DNA of 64,000 nt from Bacteroidales bacterium UBA6117 (lineage in GTDB: Bacteria > Bacteroidota > Bacteroidia > Bacteroidales > VadinHA17): contig DIWB01000016.1 of the NCBI GenBank assembly GCA_002428385.1, forward strand, positions 30,741-94,740, in the 5' to 3' direction. The position numbers and the translations under genes were made by a program. Below the pieces are notes generated by a model. It was given only the letters and a program-made list of their open reading frames with translations, was not told the DNA's origin and did not search any database. Below are positions 26,416 to 37,000 of this stretch, in pieces. Within the stretch, counting starts at the first letter, position 1. Every line of letters begins with the position of its first letter.

Positions 26416-26797
26416 AGCAGGTTATGAAATTAAGGGCTGGAATATTTCAATTTTGTTTTACAAATAATACTTGCAGACAATCTGCCCGCTTTTGTCCCTC
26501 AAGAGGGTACACAATAAAAGCCTAACATGTTACCCAGAAAAGTTGACTGCCCAAGGTTAGGCAATTCCTGTTAAACAGGAATTAAATCCGCGTTAAAAAA
26601 CAATTAAAAATCCATCAGGATTACTTTTTGTCAGGAGGTATCCGTCAAAAAGAATTCTGGAGTAAATTTTCATGAACTGGTTGTCTGGATATTAAATAAT
26701 TGAGAGGGCAGAAAGAGTTTTAAACTCAGTCAGCCCTCTCAATTATTTAGTCAGGTTCTACAATAAAAACCTTAACCCTAAGGAGGTTTTAACTTTT
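26416..26797. other. Intergenic region between SusCD and the 18-kb cluster
   Basis: No gene is seen. The part next to the SusD stop holds the hairpins listed separately. The part next to 26416 is AT-rich and should contain the promoter of the 18-kb cluster, since the strand of the flanking genes is the same and a terminator intervenes. I found no exact TAnnTTTG on the minus strand. Confidence 0.5.
26695..26747 (-). terminator. Strong hairpin downstream of SusCD
   Basis: A perfect 15-bp stem, AATAATTGAGAGGGC (26695-26709) with GCCCTCTCAATTATT (26733-26747), encloses a 23-nt loop. It lies 50 nt past the SusD stop on the minus strand. A second, weaker hairpin with AAAACCT/AGGTTTT arms and a short T run on the minus strand lies closer to the stop, at about 26762-26788. 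Together they should separate SusCD from the following cluster. Confidence 0.7.
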
Positions 26798-28318
26798 TTA
26801 ATAACCCGGGTTCTGGGTGAGATTCGGGTTTGCATCCAATGCAGTCTGTGGGATAGGAAACAACAACCTGAATTCAGGAAGTGCATTTGCCCTCCAGCCA
26901 GGTATCGGGTCCAGGAAAGTGCCGAAACGAATCATGTCCATACGTCCCCAGCCTTCCCATGCCAGTTCCCAACGACGCTCAAGATAAATGTCGTCAAGAG
27001 TAACGCTGGTTTTAAGTTTTGCAGGATCGACAAATACTCTCTCCCTTATAGCGTTAACAAGCTCTGTTGCTTCTGCATTGTCTCCGCCCATTCGTACGAT
27101 AGCTTCTGCTTTCATGAGGTAAACATCGGCAAGCCTGAAGATAGCATAGTCGTTTTCCATTGCAGTGGCTCCTTTTTTGTACTCCCATTTGTTGCATCTC
27201 GCACCGTCTTCCTGTTCAGTCTGTCCCCAGCCGTCAGCATCAATTGCATACTTGATTGTAATATCAATTGTATGGATAAGCGGGCGTCCGTGAGCAGTTA
27301 TCAGAACCTCACCGGTTGAAGGATCAAGCTGAGGGCCGATAATGAAACTTCCGGCATAGCGTTTGTCAGCCGGATCAAAAGATTTTACGAAATCAGCATG
27401 GGCAGCAATACCGTTGTTTGCGCTTCCCGGAATACCAAGTGCTTTGGGACCAAGATAATGAAGGGTGTAACCACGAACTCCAAGGTTGGATGAAATGCTG
27501 TTCACAGCAACAAGAATGGCTTCCTTTGAATTCTCGTTGTTGGCGCTGAACTGCTCTTTCCAGTTGGGTTCAAGAGAATATGGCAGTGCCATGATTTCAT
27601 CGCAGGCATCAATACATTCCTGCCATTTTGATCCACCAGCAGGATTCCATACCTCAGCGTTAAGATACATTTTGGCAAGCATGAAATAAACAGCGCCCTT
27701 GGTATACTTACCATAGCTTGAAGCGCCTACATCATCCCTGATCACGTCCTTTATGTCATTGAGTTCAGTAAGGACAAAGTTGTAAACTTCAGCCCTCGGC
27801 TTTGTAGAGGGTTTTGTGAGGTCTGCGAAATCAGTAACAATCGGCACATTGCCGTATTCATCAAGAAGCACCATGTACCTGAGAGCTCTTGCAGCCCTTA
27901 CCTGTGCCAGATATGGCTCCTTGTCAGTAATTGCAGCGCTATTCTCAATCATGTAAATGATACGGTTACATTCAGTGATCCTTGAGTAACTGGTATTGTA
28001 ATCAGCAATGATGGGACTGGTCTGTGGCCTCCAGCTACCCTGTGTCTCTTCCTTGAATGCACCACCATCCCACCAGTCTCCACCTCTGCGGGTAGGAGTA
28101 ACAAACATATCAGTGGTATTATTTACAGCATTCCTGATGGCATTGAAGTCCCTCAGACGCGAGTAGATCGGTGCAATCAGAGAGTTTATCTCTGCCTCTG
28201 TAGTTCCATATGAATCTACAGGTACCTGAGAGTATACTTCTTCATCCAGATCCGTGCATCCTGCAGCAAAAAATCCCAGAAAAGAGATTAATGCCAAGTA
28301 TAGTGTTAACTTTTTCAT
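26798..28318 (-). CDS. SusD/RagB-family outer-membrane lipoprotein (pair 1)
   Basis: The product is 506 aa. Lipobox FAAGC, Cys21. SusD features: DLDEEVYSQVPVDSYGTTEAEINSLIAPIYSRLRDF at the N-terminus, TPR-like helices (AQVRAARALRYMVLLDEYGNVPIVTDF; YTKGAVYFMLAKMYLNAEVW), and the C-terminal RagB pattern IYLERRWELAWEGWGRMDMIRFGTF ... FPIPQTALDANPNLTQNPGY. SusD proteins are lids of SusC channels that capture oligosaccharides or other oligomers. It lies 18 nt after the SusC gene. No degradative enzyme is next to the pair, so the ligand cannot be named. Confidence 0.95.
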   Translation of the reverse strand: MKKLTLYLALISFLGFFAAGCTDLDEEVYSQVPVDSYGTTEAEINSLIAPIYSRLRDFNAIRNAVNNTTDMFVTPTRRGGDWWDGGAFKEETQGSWRPQTSPIIADYNTSYSRITECNRIIYMIENSAAITDKEPYLAQVRAARALRYMVLLDEYGNVPIVTDFADLTKPSTKPRAEVYNFVLTELNDIKDVIRDDVGASSYGKYTKGAVYFMLAKMYLNAEVWNPAGGSKWQECIDACDEIMALPYSLEPNWKEQFSANNENSKEAILVAVNSISSNLGVRGYTLHYLGPKALGIPGSANNGIAAHADFVKSFDPADKRYAGSFIIGPQLDPSTGEVLITAHGRPLIHTIDITIKYAIDADGWGQTEQEDGARCNKWEYKKGATAMENDYAIFRLADVYLMKAEAIVRMGGDNAEATELVNAIRERVFVDPAKLKTSVTLDDIYLERRWELAWEGWGRMDMIRFGTFLDPIPGWRANALPEFRLLFPIPQTALDANPNLTQNPGY

Positions 28319-28336
28319 ATTCTATTTGGTTTAAAG

Positions 28337-31300
28337 TTAAAAAGTTACATTTATGCCCAACAGGTATGTTGTTGTCTTCGGATAATATTCCCTTCCTTCT
28401 ACGCCGGGATCAAGTCCGGACATGGGCACTTCGGGGTCAACTCCCTTGTATTTGGTGAGAGTGAGTAAATTATGCGAGGTGGCATAAAATCTGATTCTGC
28501 TAACACCAAGAAGGTTCTTCGGCAGCAAAGAGTAAGCCAATGTAAGGTTATCGAGTCTTGCGAAAGAACCGTCCTCAATGTAGTAGCTGTTGTAGAACGG
28601 GCTCTGCTTCAATCCCATAGTGAGAGCATCGCTCAGAACATTTGCTCCGGGAAGCCACTGCAGGTTGGCATATGACATTTTCGAGAAGTTGAGAACGTCG
28701 TTGCCTAATACACCACGGATGAAGAACGACAACTCCCATTGCTTGTATGTCAGGTTGTTACTGATACCATATGTAAGAATGGGCTGAGCTTCTCCGATAT
28801 AGGTATAGTCGGTAATAGTGAATCCTGCTTCACCGTCGACCATGTCGTTAATGATATATTGTCCGTTTTCATCAATTCCGAGACACTCAGGCCCGTAGAA
28901 CTGGCCAACCTGATATCCTTCCTTTATAATATGGGTTGTGTTCGAAGAACCACCTCTTACCCATGCACTACCTGTCTTGATTTCCGATGTGGTAAACTCT
29001 TCATTTGAGAGGGAAACGATTTCATTCTTATTATGTGCAGCGTTTACTGACATCGTCCATCTGAAATCATTCTTCCTGATGACATCACCTGTCAGCATTA
29101 ATTCGATCCCCTTGTTCGACATTGAACCAACGTTTGCAGTCATCGAAGAATACATGTAAGGGGGAACAGGAACGGGATAATTGTATAGGAGGTCCTCTGT
29201 AAGCTTGTCATAATATTCAATTGTACCGCTCAGCCTGGCATTCAGGAAGCTGAAGTCAACACCCACGTTGAACATCGACGTAGTCTCCCATCTCAGGTCG
29301 GGGTTGGCATTCTGACTTACTGCATAGGCTGTGTGCCATGCTCCGTTGTCAAAATAAAGACCTGATGAGCCGAAGAGCTGCATCGACTGGTAGGGACTCA
29401 GACCGCTCTGGTTTCCTGACACACCGTAACCAGCGCGAAGCTTGAGTTCATCCATGAAACCTTTTGCTCCCTGCATGAATGGTTCGTCAATAATACGCCA
29501 TGCTGCTGAAACAGAGGGGAAGGTACCCCATTTGTTGTTGGCACCGAATTTTGATGAGCCGTCACGACGGACAGTTGCTGACAATATATAACGGTCGGCA
29601 AACGAGTAGTTCACCCTTCCGAAAAATGAGATCAGCTTGCTCATATCAGCGCTTGAACCAACGTCTCCGGGCTGAAGCTGTTCACCGGCATTAAGGTTGT
29701 TTGAACCGAAGATATTTGTTATAAAATAACGGTTCTGCGCAGAAGCCGACTGGTAGTAGTAGTCTTCATATGAATAACCGCCAAGCACATCGAAGCTGTG
29801 GGTACCTATTTTCTTGTTGTAGTTAACAGTAGTTTCAAGGAGGTTCTTGTCGCTGGTTGAGAAGGATCTCGAAGCGAACCCGTTTGAAGCTCTTCCATAC
29901 CTGGTCCTCGAATCGGTGTAGTTGCTTGCATCATATGAATTCCTCTCCTTGTAGAAGTTGACGCCTGCGGTCAGTCCTTCGAAAATCTTAAGGTTTGCCT
30001 TTCCATTAACATAGATCAGTCCTGTTTTACGGGGAGCTGTGTTATATGTAAGGTTTCTCACAGGGTTACCCTGGTCGTATTCATCCGAATCCCACCATGT
30101 TCCGTCTTGTTTGTAAACCGGGATGGTTGGTACAACATTATAAGCAAGAACAAAGTTACCGGTTGCTGTCGATTGGTAGTCCCTCTGGTTCAGACCTCCT
30201 GATATTGTGAGGTCAAGTCTGTCCTTGAGAGCCTTCTGATTGACTGAAAACCTTGTATTTATCCTTTTCTGATAGTTGTCGAGAACAACACCTTCCTGAT
30301 CGAGATAGGAAATAGAAACCCTGTAGCTGTTATTGGTCCCTGCTCCTGATATGGAAAGGTCGTGGTTCTGGCTTACACCGGTTCTCATTATTTCGTCAAA
30401 CCAGCTGGTATTTGCACCAAGATCAAAAACGCTGATGTCAATATTGTTATCACCGGCGTATTTTCTATATTCTGCTGCAGTAAGAACATCAGGCACGTTG
30501 CTGACTATATCCAGGGCGCCGTAAACATTGTAATCGACAGTTGTCCTGTCCTGGGCCCCTCTCTTCGTGGTAATAAGAATAACCCCACTGGCCGACCTTG
30601 ATCCATAGATTGCAGCTGATGAAGCATCCTTCAGAACGCTGATCGACTCTATATCCTGAGGTGCAACAGAGTTAAGACTCAGCCCCGGAACTCCGTCAAT
30701 AACAACAAACGGCTCGCTGCTTCCGGTAAGTGAGGAGGTACCTCTTAACCTCATCGACTGTGATTGTGTAACATCACCGGTGGGTGTGGTAATTGTAAGA
30801 CCGGCAACTTTACCCTGAATGAAGTCGGCAGCCGTCCTGGTGATACCTGCATTGAATTGTTTTTCAGTAACATTGGCAACAGAACCTGAAACAGCTCTTT
30901 TCTGCTGGGTTCCATAACCAACAACAACGATCTCGTCCAGACCAATGGCGCTCTCGGCCAGTGTAACATTAACTGTGGTCCTGGCTCCGATGGTCACTTC
31001 CTGTGTCGTGTACCCGACAAAGGAGAAGACCAGCACAGAGCTTGGGGAAGCAACACTGATGGTGAACTTACCGTCAACGTCTGAATTTGCTCCGTTAAGC
31101 GTTCCTTTTTCCAGGATGTTTACACCAGGCATTGCCTGCCCGGTGGCATCTGTGACACGACCGCTGACAGTCCTCTGTTGATCTGATGCAGTAAGGATCT
31201 GAAAAGATCCTGACAACAACAAAACAATTGTCAGTTTCATGACTTTTCTCATGTTTCTATGAGATAGCAATGAAACGAAATGAAATAATTTCTTTGTCAT
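28337..31300 (-). CDS. SusC/RagA-family TonB-dependent transporter (pair 1)
   Basis: The product is 987 aa. The signal region is KVMKLTIVLLLSGSFQILTAS. A carboxypeptidase-D regulatory-like domain covers about 40-125 (VSGRVTDATGQAMPGVNILEKGTLNGANSDVDGKFTISV). The typical SusC connection LAESAIGLDEIVVVGYGTQQKRAVSGSV leads into the plug (MRLRGTSSLTGSSEPFVVIDGVPG, IESISVLKDASSAAIYGSRSASGVILITTKRG). The barrel ends in KTTTYLLGINVTF. Length is normal. It is divergent from the OmpR/histidine-kinase pair, whose product may regulate it. The transporter partner is the SusD gene immediately downstream. Confidence 0.95.
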   Translation of the reverse strand: MTKKLFHFVSLLSHRNMRKVMKLTIVLLLSGSFQILTASDQQRTVSGRVTDATGQAMPGVNILEKGTLNGANSDVDGKFTISVASPSSVLVFSFVGYTTQEVTIGARTTVNVTLAESAIGLDEIVVVGYGTQQKRAVSGSVANVTEKQFNAGITRTAADFIQGKVAGLTITTPTGDVTQSQSMRLRGTSSLTGSSEPFVVIDGVPGLSLNSVAPQDIESISVLKDASSAAIYGSRSASGVILITTKRGAQDRTTVDYNVYGALDIVSNVPDVLTAAEYRKYAGDNNIDISVFDLGANTSWFDEIMRTGVSQNHDLSISGAGTNNSYRVSISYLDQEGVVLDNYQKRINTRFSVNQKALKDRLDLTISGGLNQRDYQSTATGNFVLAYNVVPTIPVYKQDGTWWDSDEYDQGNPVRNLTYNTAPRKTGLIYVNGKANLKIFEGLTAGVNFYKERNSYDASNYTDSRTRYGRASNGFASRSFSTSDKNLLETTVNYNKKIGTHSFDVLGGYSYEDYYYQSASAQNRYFITNIFGSNNLNAGEQLQPGDVGSSADMSKLISFFGRVNYSFADRYILSATVRRDGSSKFGANNKWGTFPSVSAAWRIIDEPFMQGAKGFMDELKLRAGYGVSGNQSGLSPYQSMQLFGSSGLYFDNGAWHTAYAVSQNANPDLRWETTSMFNVGVDFSFLNARLSGTIEYYDKLTEDLLYNYPVPVPPYMYSSMTANVGSMSNKGIELMLTGDVIRKNDFRWTMSVNAAHNKNEIVSLSNEEFTTSEIKTGSAWVRGGSSNTTHIIKEGYQVGQFYGPECLGIDENGQYIINDMVDGEAGFTITDYTYIGEAQPILTYGISNNLTYKQWELSFFIRGVLGNDVLNFSKMSYANLQWLPGANVLSDALTMGLKQSPFYNSYYIEDGSFARLDNLTLAYSLLPKNLLGVSRIRFYATSHNLLTLTKYKGVDPEVPMSGLDPGVEGREYYPKTTTYLLGINVTF

Positions 31301-31685
31301 TAAGATTAAGTGTTAGGTTATTAAAAATGCTTTAAGGCTTTAGGGTAGAAAAGCCGAAAGAAAGTGTTGACGTGATATTTACACGTCCCGAAAAGGTTGG
31401 GATTATCATAGGCAGATATATGGTTTAGGGTGTTTCAAATCGTTTGGCAATATATTAAAAATATATTAAAAAAAAAGTTAAAAAGAAAAAAACTTGCGTA
31501 CATGACAAAATTTTAACAGCTGTGATTTTCATCTTCGGTTAATCCTTATTAAAAACAGTTTTATAAATAGCAGCTTAAGTTAATTTGTTAGTTTTGCATT
31601 GCATCATTGCGTTCATGGTAAACATTGTTTTGGCTCCCGATACACAAAAATTAAAAGACATTAATCAATAGTATTATCCAGCTAT
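31301..31685. other. Divergent intergenic region between SusC (pair 1) and the response regulator
   Basis: 385 bp without a gene. It is strongly AT-rich, with A-tracts around 31455-31495. An exact TAnnTTTG box (TAGTTTTG, 31589-31596) points to the response regulator but has no -33 TTG at the proper distance. No minus-strand promoter for SusC was recognised. Confidence 0.5.
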
Positions 31686-32366
31686 ATGAAAATCCTGATA
31701 GTTGAGGATGAACCCAAGGTAGCAGCATTCTTAAAAAAAGGACTTGAAGAGAGCCATTATGAGGCTGATCTGGCATACGACAGCTCCTTTGCAGAAAAAC
31801 TCGCCGGACAGTATAAATATAATCTTTTCGTACTTGATATTATTATTCCCGGGATCGGCGGTCTTGAACTATGCAAAAGGATTAAGAGCCTTCACCCCAA
31901 TGTTCCCGTCCTTATGCTTACAGCGCTGGGAACTACTGAGGATAAGCTCGCCGGATTTGATGCCGGTGCAGATGATTACCTGATTAAGCCGTTTGAATTC
32001 AGGGAGTTACTTGCCAGAGTAAAGGTTTTACTGAAGAATGCTGATCAACCTCGTGAAACAGGTAACAAGCTTGTAGTTGCTGATCTTGAACTTGATCTTG
32101 ACCGGAAAGCTGCACGCAGGGGAGCTTCATATATAGACCTGACCGCAAAGGAGTATTCATTGCTTGAGTATTTCATGAGAAATGAAGGACGGGTAGTTTC
32201 GCGAAATGATATTGCAGAGAAGGTATGGGATGTCAGTTTTGATTTCGAAACTAATGTTGTCGATGTCTATATAAACTTCCTGAGAAAGAAGATTGACAAA
32301 GGATTCGATAAAAAGCTGATCCATACAAAAGTAGGATTCGGCTATTTGTTTGGAGTTATGAGTTAA
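31686..32366 (+). CDS. OmpR/PhoB-family response regulator
   Basis: The product is 226 aa. The receiver domain (1-115) has the acidic pair E7-D8, phospho-acceptor D51 in LFVLDIIIPG, T79 in MLTAL and K101 in LIKPF. A winged-helix DNA-binding domain (about 128-225) follows: LVVADLELDLDRKAARRGASYIDLTAKEYSLLEYFMRNEGRVVSRNDIAEKVWD, then VDVYINFLRKKIDKGF and IHTKVGFGYLF. It resembles CusR/ArlR-type regulators. The cognate kinase begins 84 nt downstream. The target is unknown; the divergently transcribed SusCD pair is an obvious candidate. Confidence 0.95.
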   Translation: MKILIVEDEPKVAAFLKKGLEESHYEADLAYDSSFAEKLAGQYKYNLFVLDIIIPGIGGLELCKRIKSLHPNVPVLMLTALGTTEDKLAGFDAGADDYLIKPFEFRELLARVKVLLKNADQPRETGNKLVVADLELDLDRKAARRGASYIDLTAKEYSLLEYFMRNEGRVVSRNDIAEKVWDVSFDFETNVVDVYINFLRKKIDKGFDKKLIHTKVGFGYLFGVMS

Positions 32367-32450
32367 ATTTCGGATTTTATGATCTGAAGTCCCAAATCCG
32401 GGATCCGCAATTATCAATACAAAAGAATAATAGCTTAAGCTTAAACTAAA

Positions 32451-33821
32451 ATGCAGATCAGAACCAAATTAACATTGCAGTTCCTCCTTTTGGGAGGATT
32501 AATTATGTTAATTGCTTCAATTACAATATATTACTCCTCTGTTAACTTTCGTCGCAATGATTTTAATGACCTGCTAAGATCCAGATCAGTGAGCATTGCC
32601 AGGCAGGCGCTCGACAGTTATGAATTTAACCCAAATCGTATCCTGCGAACCGGAACTGAATATCCTGCCAAACTTCCTGATGAAAAATTCATAATTCTCA
32701 ATTATGATAATGACACCTTATATTCATCAGACAGAAATTGGGTATTAAAAGATCTGAGTACTGTCATCGGGCAGGTAAAATTAAATAAAGAGGTATCAGG
32801 AAAACAGGATGAATATGATGTACTTGGGATACCACATACCAGGGGATTATATCGGTTTGTAGTGATTGGTGCGGCCATCGACAGGGACGGCCTTTTACAC
32901 CTGAAAAAATTGAGGACTATTCTGTGGATAGTCTGTCTCGTAAGTCTTTTATCGTTTTTTATTGCCGGTTGGTTTTATTCGGGAAGAGCTCTTAAACCAA
33001 TTTCAGATGTGGTAAAAAAGGTAGAGGATATATCAATAACCAGTTTGAATTTAAGAGTTCCCGAAGGTAATGGTACGGATGAGATTGGACAGCTGGCTAA
33101 GACATTCAATAAAATGCTGGAACGTCTTGAGACCTCATTCGCCATGCAGAAAAGCTTTATCGCCAATGCCTCACATGAGCTGAGAACACCACTAACATCG
33201 ATAAACGGGCAGCTCGAGGTGCTGATGTTGAAAGACCGTTCGGCCGACGAATATAAAACTGCACTTGGTTCGGTTCTTGAGGATATCAAATCTTTGATTG
33301 ACCTTTCGAACCGGCTGTTGCTTATAGCCAGAACAAGTGCTGAGGGTCCTTCCAGCTACAGGAATAAGATCAGGATTGATGAGATCCTGTGGCAGGCTAA
33401 GGAGGAAATTAAAAGGTTCAATGCCGGATATCATGTTAATATTGAGATGGACAAATCTGTGTCCGATTCCGATCAGATGATTGTCGCGGGTGATGAGTAT
33501 CTGCTTAAAGTTGCAGCCTCAAACCTGATGGAAAACGCCTGCAAATACTCTGCTGATCAAACTGTAAATATAAGATTCGGATACGCTGAGAGGTGGATAA
33601 AAGTAGCATTTGAAGACAAGGGTATTGGCATTTCAGAGCAAGACACCATAAAGATTTTTGAACCTTTTTACCGGGGAGCAAATGCAATTTCAATACCGGG
33701 GACAGGAATAGGTCTTTCGCTTGTTAATCAGATAATTATTAACCACAATGGAACTGTAAAGCTTAAATCTGAGATCGGGAAAGGCACAACTGTTACCCTG
33801 ATTCTACCTTCATCTGGTTAG
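32451..33821 (+). CDS. Sensor histidine kinase, HAMP type
   Basis: The product is 456 aa. TM1 (about 10-30, FLLLGGLIMLIASITIYYS), an extracytoplasmic sensor region of about 125 residues, TM2 (about 158-178, ILWIVCLVSLLSFFIAGWFY) and a HAMP domain (about 180-232, ALKPISDVVKKVEDI). HisKA has phospho-acceptor H242 in ANASHELRTPLTSI. The ATPase domain has N-box NLMENACKYS, G1 EDKGIGISEQD, the F-box FEPFYRG and G2 GTGIGLSLV. This is a complete kinase partnered with the preceding regulator. The layout resembles CusS/ArlS-type kinases; the signal cannot be read from the periplasmic part. Confidence 0.95.
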   Translation: MQIRTKLTLQFLLLGGLIMLIASITIYYSSVNFRRNDFNDLLRSRSVSIARQALDSYEFNPNRILRTGTEYPAKLPDEKFIILNYDNDTLYSSDRNWVLKDLSTVIGQVKLNKEVSGKQDEYDVLGIPHTRGLYRFVVIGAAIDRDGLLHLKKLRTILWIVCLVSLLSFFIAGWFYSGRALKPISDVVKKVEDISITSLNLRVPEGNGTDEIGQLAKTFNKMLERLETSFAMQKSFIANASHELRTPLTSINGQLEVLMLKDRSADEYKTALGSVLEDIKSLIDLSNRLLLIARTSAEGPSSYRNKIRIDEILWQAKEEIKRFNAGYHVNIEMDKSVSDSDQMIVAGDEYLLKVAASNLMENACKYSADQTVNIRFGYAERWIKVAFEDKGIGISEQDTIKIFEPFYRGANAISIPGTGIGLSLVNQIIINHNGTVKLKSEIGKGTTVTLILPSSG

Positions 33822-33824
33822 GAT

Positions 33825-34037
33825 TTAACGGAAGGTTACTGCCCCATCAGACAGCAGATTGGTAAGCCATTTTTTTATCAGGTATGTATTTGAAAGCATA
33901 GCTGAAACGTTCCGGATCGACAAAGAAAGAGTCATGGGAATCTTTCCCGAATGCGGACCTGTTTCACGTTCAATAAGATTTATCAAAAGCTGTCCGGCTT
34001 CCTGATTTTCCACCGCTAATTCGCCTTCCGGAGACAT
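33825..34037 (-). pseudogene. Possible C-terminal remnant of a LacI-family regulator
   Basis: The 70-residue frame contains ENQEAGQLLINLIERE and, after a gap, TLSLSIRNVSAM, resembling the end of LacI/GalR effector domains (AAxLLLxxIE ... IVLPTELIxRxSS). No DNA-binding or sugar-binding core remains. Its first 22 bases overlap the end of the FG-GAP gene, so if real it is a fragment left by a deletion. The match is short and this call is weak. Confidence 0.3.
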
Positions 34038-37000
34038 TCAAAAATATTCAGATCTCCGTTATTGACCCCGGCAAGTATATATTGTTTTCCTGCCACAACT
34101 ATCGGCACAACCCGTCGGGCATCGCCATCTACCGCAAAGCCTGAGACAGAAGGGAAGGGCATTTTGTAGCTAAGGTCGGGCTGGCCCAGAAGGCACCATC
34201 CGTAGCTGGCATCCTGGCGCCCGAAATTGGGTTTGAAGGTGTAGTCGTTTCCTGCAAGCAATATATCAGGAACGCCATTGAGATCCATATCCCTGACATA
34301 TATGTCCCTTACCGGAGAGGTCTGCGCGGGGATTGGCAGCCTGACTGTTTTAAAAGTACCATCTCCGTTATTTATGAAGATACAGCTTTCAAAAAGTACA
34401 GCCTTCTTTTTGATTGAACGCCTTATTGCTTTCCTTCCGAAAATATCCTTTGCGCTCTTACCGGCGAAAGCTGAATATCCGGGATATTTTTTGTCAAGGC
34501 CGGTTATCTGGCCTTTAAGTTCATCAACCATCGCAACAAGGTAACTTTCACCGTCCTGCCAGGCTGTAATAATCTGATCTACAGTACCGTTATCGTCAAA
34601 ATCGTTAAGATACATCTCCACCGGTTCCTTCACTGAGGCTTTCATGACATTGTTAAGGCCCAGGTTGCCACCGATGAGATCCATGTCGCCATCATTGTCG
34701 AGATCGGCCGGATAGATACAGTTCCACCATCCCGTTGTCTCTTCAAGTCCTGTCTCCCGTGTCTGGTCACTGAAGTTGCCGTTGTCATTCCTCAGAACAG
34801 TCACCTTCATCCATTCTCCTGTCAGGATCAGATCAGTGTCGCCGTCGTTGTCATAATCGATCCAGCAGGCGTCAGTAACCATTCCTATCCTTCTTAGTTT
34901 CTTCATCCTGTCTTCCGTGACGTCGGTAAAATTTCCCTTTCCGTCATTCTCCAGAAGCATCTGGTTTGGCGACAGGCCATAGGCTCCCGGTATGGATCTT
35001 GAGCCCACGAAAAGATCGATATCGCCGTCATTATCGAAATCGCATGGAGCCACACACGATCCGTTATTGGCAGTAAAAGGAAGAGAACCTCTCTCGCTCT
35101 CTCTCATCCCTCCCTGACCGTCGTTTATCAGAAGACGATCGGAAAGTGATGCGTCTCCAAGCGTTGCTCCTGCACCTCCGCGAACGATATAGAGGTCATT
35201 GTCGTTATCCCCGTCGGCGTCGAATGCCGCTGCATCGACATCTTCCATAAAAAGATCCTTAATAAAAGCGGGCGTAACACTTCTTATGAATGTTCCGTCT
35301 GCCTGCTGAAGGAAAATTACAGATACCTGCTCTGATGCGCCGCCGGCAAAAATATCGTCTAATCCGTCGCCATTCAGGTCAGCTACGATCAGAGCCGGTC
35401 CTTCTGAGGTGAGCGAGTGCGGAACAAGAAGCTCCTGCCTGGAATCGAGGTGATCGTTTTCAATGTGGATGAAATCAATTCCCGGGATGCTCGTTTTTGA
35501 AACCAGCTTCTGCCTTTCGTCGGGTTTCCCGGAGCTGCTGCTGGTTTTTCGGGCATTGCCGGCATCAAGTACTATAGTGTTGTTTACAGCAACATTCTTA
35601 ATAACTTCTTCAGAAAGGTTGGGCCATCGGACTAACAGGGAATCAATGAGTTTAACTTTTCCGAGTCCGAAATGCAGATTCCCTGCGCTTGACGACATGA
35701 AGCCTCTTGTCGGAGACTGCTCCGAAACCTGAGTCTTACCGTCGTAAAAGAGAGTTACCCGGGCGCCATAGGCTAACTTATTGTAATCATTTCCCTTCAG
35801 GGCTACCGTGAGAAAGTTGTTTTCAATTTGTTCACTGGCATTATTCCGGTAAATGAATGCATTTTCGTTTATGTTGTTTGTTATAAGGTCGAGGTCTCCG
35901 TCATTATCCAGATCGGCATACGCAGCACCATTGGAGTATGTCCGGGTTTTGGATCCCCATTCTCGCGACATATCCGAAAAGGTGAGATCCCCGTTGTTTC
36001 TGAATATATAATTATAATATGGATAGAGGGGCATCTGGTTATACAGCACGCTGTCGGGAGTATTCTTGTTATGTTCGGCCGAAAAGAATTCGTTTTCGGT
36101 AAGGAATTTTATGTAATTAAGATCATTTGCCCTTCTGTAGATCCCGTTTGAAATAAAAAGGTCTTTAAGTCCGTCGTTATCAACATCGCAAAGAAGGGGA
36201 GACCAGCTCCAGTCGGTAGCAAATATACCTGAAAGTCTGCCTATTTCGCTGAACATTCCGTCTCCCAGGTTGAGTTGCAGGTTATTCCTTACGAACTGAT
36301 AGCCGTAACCATACCCCAGTTTAAGGTTATAGAGCTCATAGTCGTCTTCTCCTCCTGATTGTTTCCGGATATCCTGTTCCTCGGGAAGCATATCCAGCAC
36401 ACAAACATCGAGAAGACCATCATTATTGATATCACCCACATCATTCCCCATCGATGACCTTGTGGTGTGTTTCATTAGTTCCCTGAAACGGTCGGTGAAA
36501 GTACCATCTCCATTGTTTATATAAAAGTAATCATCTTCGTGAAAATCGTTTGATATATATATGTCAGGCCAGCCGTCGTTGTTGATGTCACAGATATTTA
36601 CTCCGAGGCCATAGCCTATCTGGCTGTTGAAGATGCCCGACTCGCTCGTGACATCCGTAAAATGGTTTCTGCCTTCTGATATTTCGTTTCTGTACAGCCT
36701 GTCGCCGGCCAGACTATCATGGTCAAAACGGAGGTCGGAAGCGCCGTAACTTCGTGATGTATGAACAGAATGGTTCAGAAGATACATGTCGAGATCGCCG
36801 TCGAGGTCATAATCAAAAAAAGCAGACTGGGTAGAAAAACCCTGAAAATCAAGTCCGTATTCTTTTGCTTCATCTTTGAAGGTCAGATCGCCCTGATTTA
36901 TGAAAAGCTGATTCCTGCCCCTTATTACCTTATAGTTTCCAACCTGGCAGAGGTAAATGTCAGGAAGACCGTCAGCATTCACATCAGCCATGGTGACACC

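Noticed and set aside
31589..31596. TAGTTTTG as promoter of the response regulator
   Set aside because: Exact -7 match but no -33 TTG within 17-23 nt; exact 8-mers of this loose pattern also occur by chance in AT-rich DNA.
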